From the NCBI GenBank assembly GCA_025449115.1, contig JAHLKC010000313.1:1-15488 (forward strand): 15,488 nt of DNA, given 5' to 3'. This DNA is from Chytridium lagenaria. Taxonomy: Eukaryota > Chytridiomycota > Chytridiomycetes > Chytridiales > Chytridiaceae. Of the stretch, positions 8,727 to 15,488 are shown piece after piece (the first letter of the stretch is position 1; every line of letters starts with the position of its first letter). A program made the translations under genes and the position numbers. The notes under the pieces are model-generated. The model did not search any database and had not been told where the DNA came from. It saw nothing but the letters and a program-made list of their open reading frames with translations.

Positions 8727-11026
8727 TTATTTGCGGTATGGGAGGAAGTCGGACAGCGTGGCGATGGACCCAGAGTTTGTAGGACTAAGAAGCGAGCTAG
8801 ACAATTCACAGGCTGGCGCGTCGTTGTGATTTGACATGTGATTTTGTGATGGTGAGCCGTCCAGTTTGTCCAAGTGGTCACGGTGCTGCGCGTCACAGTT
8901 GTGAGTTGTAAGGCGTCCGCATTTTTTATGAAAAGTTTTTCCGCAATCTATAAAGTCGCGTAAGAAAAAGCCATGATGGAAGAAGTACTTGCCATCACAC
9001 ATCAAATGTCTCTTGAGTCCAGTCCTTTTCCTGCAATGATCGCAACGTCGCATCAGGAGATCGCGAGAAAGTGAGAAACGATGTTGACCACGAGAGAAAT
9101 CAGAGGACGTGGCCGTTGTTGTATCAGCCTCAGCTCCAAATACATTCACGGCTGGAATACCACGTCCAACGCGAACCACTGAATCTACATCCGTTGATGG
9201 TTTATCATACCGCGTAAGAGTCGCATCAGCTCGCGCCGGCAAGCCCGCCGAGGTATGGTCAGACAAGCCCGAATCCAAGGAAGTGCTCTCGACTAATTTT
9301 AATGACGTCTCCAAGTCCATCAATTCATCATTGACATCATCCTCCTTTTCTGGATGCAGCGACGATATGCGTGGAGGGGGTTGAAGTTTTGAGGAATTAG
9401 AGCTTGGCGGTGATTCTTTGGAACGACATGAGCGAAGAGATGCGGTTCTTTTAGCGAGACAGGACTTCGGGTTGAGGCTTTCGCGGGACATGACGCGACC
9501 GCGACCGTCACGTCGAAGTGAAGGTGTTCTGCTCATAGGGAGAATACCGAATTCCTGGCAATCGACAAGGTCTTCCAAGGATTCAAAGTCCTCTGCCTCG
9601 GTCTCATCTTCATCTATGTTTTAGAATGGTCAGCTTTCAATACACATTCTAAAATATTGTGGCCCACCATATACAACCCCAAGATGACCGGGCTCCTCCC
9701 TCTCCGCAACCTTTTCCATAATTCTCAACCCTGATAAGTATCTCTTTCCATGTCGGCCGTCCAGAAGGCTCATCATCACAACACCTCAATGCCAACTCCA
9801 CAAATGCCTTCACAATATCTCCAAACTCATCTCCTCCACCTCCATTCCCGCCAAATTAACACAAGCCCCTTGGCCAACCCGCCGCCTCCTCACCAGATCC
9901 CCGTTCAATCCAAACCCGGTATAACCCGTCCAAGCGCCATCACCGCCGCTTCAGAACCGGGCGGCGCCGCTATCCTAATCTTCAAATCCTGCTCCACCTC
10001 CTCAATGGATGGAACGCAAGGCGGATTATCCACAGCGACGGTGCGTAGCGCCAACTCGCATAACACGACACCATAGGAAAAGATATCGACTTTGCTGTCA
10101 AAAGGCATGCCGAGGATGATTTCAGGGGCCATGTGCGTGTCAGTGCCGCAAAAGGAGAGACGACGGACTTCCGCAGCGGTTTTTGCGGTGGGACGGGAGA
10201 AACCAAAGTCGCAGACCTATATTGTTATGCTTAAGATGTGAATGATGGGAAGACCTTTATCCGTTTGTTTTCGGTGACGAGAGGTTTTCGCTTTTCATGT
10301 CCCTGTGAACTAACGTAATTATATGTGCGAAACAAAGGGATTGTGCAGAGACATACCGATGTATGATATCATGAGCATGTAAATATGCCAGAGCTCTTGC
10401 CGCATCCGTGGCGATGCTAATACGTGTTCTCCATCCCAAGTCTCGTGAACAATCGGCAATCCACTACAAATAAAATTAACTAAGATAAAGTGTTTGGAGT
10501 TTTTACCTCCTTTACGTTTCCTCCAGAAACATATTCAGTAACAAGTAGCAGTTTGTTCTCATGAGTTGCGCACCCCATAAACTTGAAACGTAAGTTACAA
10601 AAGCATTGTCAATGTGTACCTGAACAACGTTGGGGTGCCGGACCTCTCTATTTTGTATTATTACTGAAGAGAAGGGTACGGTACCTTAAATATCGACCTC
10701 TCGTTCAATATATTTCTTCAGGTCAACTTGTACTTCCTGATGCGAGATATCTACATAACTATTACATTGTGAAAATATAGAGGAGACAGTACCAAGAAAC
10801 GTTTTGACGGCAACATCCGTTCCCTAAAAAAACATGATATCAATACTTTATCGCAATTCAGCGCAAGTTCTACCAAGTACTGTCAAATAGAGGCGACAGC
10901 AAACACATAAGGTAAGTTGAATGATTAACAAGACAGTTTTACATCAGCCACATATATCTTCCCGAACGATCCAGTTCCAACCTGGGCCAAGTTGGCCAGG
11001 TCCTCGAAAGCAATGGAGTCAAACAT
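8727..11026 (-). CDS. LISK-like (TKL group) protein kinase with C-terminal C1 zinc finger
   Basis: Exons on the minus strand are 11026-10943, 10823-10793, 10750-10685, 10647-10620, 10581-10507, 10463-10357, 10302-10255, 10216 to about 9700, 9613-8993 and 8947-8727. Kinase motifs appear in order: VGTGSFGKIYVA (P-loop), DVAVKTFL (catalytic Lys), YIEREVDI then EVRHPNVVQ (helix C), DIIHRDMKSENL (catalytic loop), VCDFGFSR (DFG), THMAPEIILGMPFDSKVDIF (APE) and CCDDEPSGRPTWKEIL (subdomain XI). A Ser-rich linker then leads to a canonical C1 finger. The N-terminus is very short and no LIM domain is seen. Single bases are missing near 10688 (EVDI to LREV) and 10279-10285 (SENL to LVTENKRIK). The C-lobe at about 9700-9960 has further frame conflicts that I could not fully resolve. 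The likely role is Ser/Thr or dual-specificity signalling, with C1 for lipid or protein binding. Confidence 0.8.
8820..9070 (-). other. C1 (phorbol-ester/DAG-type) zinc-finger region of the kinase
   Basis: After removing the intron 8992-8948, the ligands follow the C1 pattern: His, 12 residues, CDHC, 11 residues, CDDC, 4 residues, His, 2 residues, Cys, 7 residues, Cys (HRFSLSRDLL onwards to CGRLTTHNC). These residues bind two zinc ions in the family. Whether it binds diacylglycerol cannot be told from the sequence. The Cys-Cys spacing of 11 is shorter than the 13-14 of typical PKC-type domains. Confidence 0.75.
8948..8992 (-). other. GC-AG intron inside the C1 domain
   Basis: Donor G|GCAAGT and acceptor TTATAG bound 45 nt that are open in frame, so the intron is easily read through as a 15-residue insert. 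Splicing restores CDDC followed by GKTFHKKC, the exact zinc-ligand spacing of C1 domains. Confidence 0.75.
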
Positions 11027-11403
11027 GTACAAAAGACGTCCGTATCTACTTGGGGCCAAAAAAAAAAGAGGGTATATAGTGTAAAACGAACTTTGTCCGA
11101 TTTATCGTGATTGGGGAAAACACTTCTAGAATCTTTTCGCTAGGGTCACGTCAGCTTCATGGCGAAAAGATAGGCACGAAATAAAGAGAATAGAAAAGGC
11201 ATGGTGTGGTTGCGGTAAGATGCAAATAATATTAAAAGAATGGCTTTGACTACAAAATCGGTCAAAACACGTCGAAAAACATGGGATATCTTTACAAAGA
11301 AGAAAAAGTGGGGATGTAGCACGTCCATCAGAGGTTCCTCTTAAAATATGCGAACAGTAGCATGCGTAAAAGTCTGATCGTTCTATGACTTTTTTTGACG
11401 CCT
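11027..11403 (-). promoter_or_regulatory. Region between the NDUFA6 3' end and the kinase start
   Basis: Both flanking genes are on the minus strand. This should hold the 3' end of the NDUFA6 transcript and the kinase promoter/leader. A candidate acceptor (CAAGTAG near 11042) lies just before the kinase ATG, so a non-coding or short coding 5' exon is possible. No other gene is seen. Confidence 0.35.
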
Positions 11404-12045
11404 TTAATCCCTTCCAGCATAAAACTTCTCAAGGAAGGTCACAGGCTTAGGATCCGGGTGGTCTTCTTCCGGGAAGTATCTCATAACATGTGATTTCTGT
11501 TTCCACATGTTAAGGGTTTCATCGTACTCGAGTCTTCCCTTGAGAAGGAGGATGTCGATCACAGAGAGGTCTTGGACGAATCGCTTTGAGTCAAATTCTT
11601 CACGGATGCGGCGACGGACTGTTCCTGTGGTGACTTCGAGTTGGAAGCGATCAACAACGACGGGAGCCTGGTGGAGCGCGGAGGTAAGTAATGGGAAAGG
11701 AGGATTGCATTGATTGTTGGTAATGGGACAAGTGCATGATAATAAGAAAAGGTTTAGAACGCCGTTTGTATGTTAAAACTAAACAATCGAAAGCTTGGTG
11801 ATTTAAATATCTTCCACAGACAGAATTTCTTCCATCGGAATGGCATTCAAGTAGCAAAACGATTTAAACCCTCTTCCCATCATCAATCGAAAGATCTCTT
11901 TCCAGGCTTCTCACCCATTGAACAGCAGAATCTAGAAGAATGAATGACGTACCGCTCTGACCCAATCTCTGTACAGTTGCAGAGCCCTCTTGCGTGCCAG
12001 CGCAAATGAGCCCGAGGTCGAGGTGACAGTGGCTGGAACGAGCAT
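11404..12045 (-). CDS. NDUFA6: NADH:ubiquinone oxidoreductase LYR subunit (NDUFA6/B14)
   Basis: Exons are 12045-11953 (31 codons) and 11667-11404 (TAA), separated by a 285-nt GTACGT...CCAG intron at phase 0; the product is 118 residues. The first exon carries the LYR motif (ALQLYRDWVRA) that defines the Complex1_LYR family. The second carries APVVVDRFQLEV, DILLLKGRLEYDETLNMWKQ, KSHVMRYF and the C-terminal FLEKFYAGRD. These align without gaps to the known subunit around LYR and the WKQ-HVMR region. In mitochondria the protein binds the acyl carrier protein and sits on the matrix arm of complex I. The start at 12045 is the only ATG in frame with LYR that gives the short N-terminus typical of the family. 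The gene is intact, which argues that the organism has complex I. Confidence 0.93.
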
Positions 12046-12341
12046 CTTTTGAGGATGAAAACGAAAATTGAGGCAGCGTTCCACAAGGTAATGATGGAAA
12101 ACTGCGAGGACGGCGATTGGAAGGTCGATGGGAAGAGTGCGGGTAAAGTAGAGGAAGAGGTGATCTGAAGTACGGCATCGATATTGATTTACGAGTTATC
12201 ATTTATTACTTGTGAGAGAAGAAATGCAAGATAGTGTTGATGAAACTAAGCACAGCAATAAAACACAACATCCACCAACAAAAGTTACTTATTCACTCTC
12301 AACCAGGAAAATATACCACCCCTCGTCCCACACCATCAGAA
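12046..12341 (-). promoter_or_regulatory. NDUFA6 upstream region
   Basis: About 300 bases lie between the NDUFA6 start and the 3' end of the next minus-strand gene. They must hold that gene's 3' UTR and the NDUFA6 promoter. No distinct element or gene is recognised. Confidence 0.35.
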
Positions 12342-13597
12342 TTACAAGCGAATCCTAACCCTGGTCTTAGACCTCAACTTCCTCCTCTCCCCTAAAGCTC
12401 TCACACGCTCTTTCAACTTCCTACCATCCGTACCCGACTTCTTCATAGCGTGAACCTTCTTGTATGTGATCTCCTCTTCAGGTTTCAGCGCTTGGCGCGA
12501 TCGAAGCAGCGGGACCCGAAGTACCATAGTACGCTGCGGATCCATAGACGGTGGGGGCGACACCTGGCGTGCCGGGAGTCTGGTACCCTGAAACCACCGC
12601 CGAATTTCCGTAGTAAGCGACAGAACCGACAATCGATGGGGCAACAGCGCCGGATCCAACGGAGACATTGGTGCTGCGGAGAGATTTTTTTTAGACTGTA
12701 TTAATACACTAGGTATAATTACTTACGGGTATTTGGTCTTTTTATGGTAATAAGTGGAACCATACTCTTTCTTGCTACCCTTCTTCCCAGACATCTTCAA
12801 CCTATCCCTTAAAATCGCGATCCGTCTCCTGGAAGCGCGTCGAGTACGTGTGTACCTCACCCTCCTCTTCTTGTGACGACGACCGTGATTCTTAGATCCA
12901 GCGGCTTCGACATCCGCATTGGAGGCACCATCATCTTGGGAAAAGCAGCAACCGACGCGCTAGACTCTGGGATAAAGTTGTCGGACGCGGCGGGTTCGGC
13001 TTCACCGATTTCGGCACCACCCGCTTCCTCAGGATTGAAGTCTTCAGGAGATTGAGCGGCGTCGGCGTCCTCCTCTTCAGGGTATGCGGCGACGTCACCC
13101 TCTTCTTCCGGCTCGTATTGAGCAGCATGGGCGTCCTCCTCCTCGGGGTCTGCAGCGGCGTCACCTTCATCCTCAGGCTCGGACTGGGCGGCATCGGCGT
13201 TCTCCTCTTCCGGCTCAGCCGCAGCGTCACCCTCGACCTCTTCTGGCTCGGAAAATTGCGCGGGCTCGGCAATCTCTGGATGAGACTCCACTGGTATGGT
13301 CTCAGGAGTTGAGGTGGCTTCTGGGGCAGGCATCGAGTGAGCAACGATTGAAGTCATCATAGGGGATAGCGTGGCCATAGGGGATGCCGTGGCTTGTGCA
13401 GCGGTCGCTGTGTGCATGACGGACGCGGTACCGGCAGCGACGGAAGATGCGGCGGCGGAGAGGGAAGCTGCCGGTGCGCTGGTGTCGCGAGGAGCGATTG
13501 GGACGGCGGCTGCATTGGCGGGGCTGGAGCCTGGGATTAGGAGGATGGAGCCCATGAGGCTGAGCTTGACAGCGCCGAGAATGGTCTTGAGATGCAT
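12342..13597 (-). CDS. Secreted protein with acidic 22-residue repeats and a strongly basic C-terminal half
   Basis: The start at 13597 gives a signal peptide (MHLKTILGAVKLSLMGSILL, likely cleaved after SSPANA). An Ala/Ser/Thr/Pro-rich stretch, an acidic repeat region (EGDAAADPEEEDAHAAQYEP type), a very basic segment (GRRHKKRRVRYTRTRRASRR, then RDRLKMSGKKGSKKEYG), a Gly/Tyr-rich part with repeated AYYG and VYGSAAYY, and a basic tail follow. Introns at 12726-12674 and 12524-12476 join in phase. The acidic and basic frames are joined either by a weak 38-nt intron (12928-12891, GTGCCT donor, giving 371 residues) or by one missing base near 12940 (giving 384). No known domain is recognised. A cell-wall or secreted matrix role is a guess from composition. 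The C-terminus has a paralogue at 1-94. Confidence 0.7.
13015..13245 (-). repeat. Coding tandem repeat, 66-bp unit (22 residues), about three copies
   Basis: Successive units read EGDAAAEPEEENADAAQSEP, EGDAAADPEEEDAHAAQYEP and EGDVAAYPEEEDADAAQS. The DNA is repeated with a 66-bp period. Units are acidic and Ala-rich, without Cys. Copy number is likely to vary between strains. Confidence 0.8.
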
Positions 13598-14182
13598 GGC
13601 TTTGAAGATGAGTTTGGGGGCTCTTCTTATGGGTGCTTAAAAACGGAGATGAGGGATGATGGATAGAGGAGAGAAAGGGAGGCAGACGGCTTTTTATATC
13701 CTTTAGGAATCTTGGGGTTAATTGACTTTGGTCTATGATCAGAGCCTGAGCATCGAGGTTTGTTATTCTTTTTTCACTTCATCCTGGTGGAATTCCATAA
13801 TCTTGATGGAATTAGCCTTTTTAATCCTGATTTTATTGGTGATCTGCTTGATAGTTAAGGCTAATATTATTATTCAAAGGATAGTATGGAAATAATGTCC
13901 GAGCATTATTTCTTTATTTTTTTCTCTGCATTTTTTTTGCACTTGAAGACTTCAGATTTCTATATCCGTGACCCACTTTTCTTTTCTTTTTCTCTTTTTC
14001 GTTTTTTTTAAAATCAAAACCCGTTTCTTGTTGGAATTCAGCCATTTTAAATCTTTCGAAATACAAAAATCAACAGCTCGTCTCATTTTTAGATTATCTT
14101 CTTTTATATCTGAACTGTGTTTTGGAGCTAGCATTATGGAAATTGTCATTACGCCGTCCCATTGAAAAGTGGACAACTTCGT
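13598..14182. promoter_or_regulatory. Divergent intergenic region, T-rich
   Basis: This is about 585 bases between the secreted-protein gene (-) and the F-box/WD40 gene (+). T-rich tracts lie at 13905-14010. It should hold both promoters. ORFs in the T-rich part are low-complexity and not supported. Confidence 0.4.
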
Positions 14183-15488
14183 ATGGCGATGAGTGGACCT
14201 CTCGAGACTTTCCCAGCGAGATCGCTCTCTCGTCTTCTCCTACCTCACTCCTTTAGACTTGCACACTCAGCCCAAGTCTCTCGCTCATGGCGCATCTTTG
14301 CCTTCAGGATAATCTGTGGCGTCCACACTGTGAAGCTGAAAACCTCGGTCTTCCAGAGCGTCCCTACACTTTATTCAGAGGACGACCTTCCAAGAAGCCC
14401 GTCCCAATGAGAGACATTATTGGAGGTATCGAGCGTTATTATTCAATTGGAAGATGGGTCGGGCGAAGCGGAGAAAGATGGCGGATCATCATGAGGATGT
14501 TATCATGGCTGTAGCATGCTATTCCGAAAGTGGGGTAGTGATGTGTGCAAGTGCGTCAAGAGATGGCGAGTTGAAAATTACAGCTATGCATCCATTATAT
14601 CCGCGGACTTTGATGTCGTTTAAGCCGCATCCTGGAGAATATGTTTTTTGCCTGGGTTTGAATATAGAAGAGATTGTGACGGGGTCGTATGAGGGCGTTT
14701 TAACGGTATGTTCTGTCGGTTTAAATCGTTTTGGCTGGCCTCTGGCCTTAACTCTGAATTACAGTTTTTTGATATCGTGCTTACCCTTGACTTAAGGTAT
14801 GGCCACGCAGATGGTCCGAGAAGGGAGTTGAATTGGAACCACGGCCTAAGCATCGGTTTTATCACGACTCAAGTGTTATCGAGCTGCGCTCAAAAGAAGG
14901 GTATATATGCAGCTGCACAAACACTGGGAAAGTGCTGTTATGGAGCAACCCGGCGGAACCCACATTTAAAGGAGATATCGATCTCCAAGGTTGCATACCA
15001 GTCTCAACCTTCACTATTCCTACAAGTACGCCGAAGGCAGTGGCATATTCGTTGGGTTAATAGGCGGAATTGATTTCAACTCCGAAATAGTCTGCGCAGG
15101 GACGGCACAACCAGCTATAGTTGTATGGAACAGAGGGACTGGAGAGTGTCTTCATGTTGTGAGACATCATGCAGAGTTGCTTTCCTGTGTAAAGATTCTG
15201 GATAATAAGACTTTGGTGAGTGGTTCGGAAGACGGTACGGCTGTATTGTGGAATTGGGGGCCTGACGGAGGGGTTTTTACAAAAGTACACGAGTTTCGAG
15301 GACACCTGAGCGGGGTTAGATGCCTTCAGGTTCGGCACGGATTTCTAGTTACTGGATCTTATGACCATGTATGATAATCTGTATATATTTGTTATTCGAC
15401 TTTTGAAGTGTTTTCTTCGTGTTTGTTGTATCCGATTTTTACGATTCGCTGATTTTTACATAGTCAATTATAGTTTGGAATCTCTCAA
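14183..15488 (+). CDS. F-box / WD40-repeat protein (frames broken, 3' partial)
   Basis: Reading across frames gives an F-box (LETFP, EIAL, LVFSYLTPLDL, HSAQVSRSWRIFA, DNLWRPHCEAENLGLP), then KMGRAKRRKMADHHEDVI and WD40-like units: MCASASRDGELKI, EEIVTGSYEGVLTV, KTLVSGSEDGTAVLWNW and RGHLSGVRCL, then LVTGSYDHSIIVWNLS. F-box/WD40 proteins recruit substrates to SCF ubiquitin ligases; that role is inferred. Introns are placed at 14706-14796 and 15369-15463, and the last exon runs off the window. The frame moves by one missing base near 14217, 14228, 14261, 14309, 14440 and 15056; the first four fall inside about 95 bases of the F-box. Either the F-box region has decayed or the consensus is poor there. 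The start at 14183 (or 14189) is the nearest ATG before the F-box. Confidence 0.65.

Noticed and set aside
9109..9624. Plus-strand ORFs opposite the kinase linker
   Set aside because: The minus-strand frame is continuous through the Ser-rich linker into the C1 finger; the plus-strand ORFs have no recognisable features.
12476..12524. A frameshift near the end of the secreted-protein gene
   Set aside because: A 49-nt intron (GTACTT donor, CTGAAAC branch-like, GAAG acceptor) joins the AYY part to EEITYKKVH in phase.
12931..13362. Long ORFs in other frames across the acidic repeat region, on both strands
   Set aside because: They mirror the GC-rich, periodic 66-bp repeat. Only the frame starting at 13597 has a signal peptide and a sensible acidic composition.
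13905..14010. Poly-T rich stretch as a mobile-element tail
   Set aside because: There is no adjacent element, target-site duplication or terminal repeat; it fits a T-rich fungal promoter.
14462..15060. Programmed ribosomal frameshifting as the explanation for the F-box/WD40 shifts
   Set aside because: The sites share no slippery sequence or common stop context, and six events in one nuclear gene would be without precedent that I know of.
1..15488. CRISPR array, insertion sequence, tRNA or rRNA genes
   Set aside because: I saw no regular short repeats with spacers, no transposase motif and no cloverleaf on reading both strands by eye. The window is eukaryotic by its introns.

Overview
The window looks like a gene-dense stretch of a fungal nuclear genome. 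Protein-coding genes sit on both strands and are split by short spliceosomal introns. Most introns I could place are 38-95 nt; two, in housekeeping genes, are near 280 nt. The clearest markers are cytosolic ribosomal protein eL36, mitochondrial complex I LYR subunit NDUFA6, a LISK-like (TKL-group) protein kinase with a C-terminal C1 zinc finger, a YeeE/YedE sulfur transporter, and F-box proteins with LRR or WD40 repeats. The eL36 sequence and the C1-bearing TKL kinase suggest an early-diverging fungus (chytrid-like or similar). That placement is inference from memory of the families, not a database result.

Layout, left to right. Positions 1-94 (+) hold the 3' end of a gene whose basic tail is repeated near the other end of the window. 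Positions about 427-1099 (+) hold a shortened paralogue of a multipass membrane protein. Positions 1159-2475 (-) encode an F-box-like/LRR protein. Positions 2796-5112 (-) encode the long member of the membrane-protein pair (at least 10 exons, about 600 residues). A long divergent intergenic region leads to a YeeE-type transporter at 6035-7190 (+), then RPL36 at 7534-8194 (+). Positions 8727-11026 (-) encode the kinase/C1 protein, and 11404-12045 (-) encode NDUFA6. Positions 12342-13597 (-) encode a secreted protein with an acidic repeat region followed by a strongly basic tail. From 14183 to the right edge (+) lies an F-box/WD40 gene that continues past the window.

Two themes stand out. First, two unrelated gene families are each present twice in opposite orientation: the basic-tailed secreted family (1-94 against 12342-13597) and the membrane family (about 427-1099 against 2796-5112). 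This points to local duplication with inversion. Second, many otherwise well-conserved genes can only be read by assuming single missing bases. I place eleven such sites in four genes, all in the same direction, while the short housekeeping genes eL36 and NDUFA6 are intact. Deletion-biased consensus error is the simplest explanation; true gene decay, or something stranger, has to be excluded with reads and RNA.

The genes do not form an obvious pathway. They are an ordinary eukaryotic neighbourhood of housekeeping, signalling, ubiquitin-adaptor and transport genes plus two families that I do not recognise.
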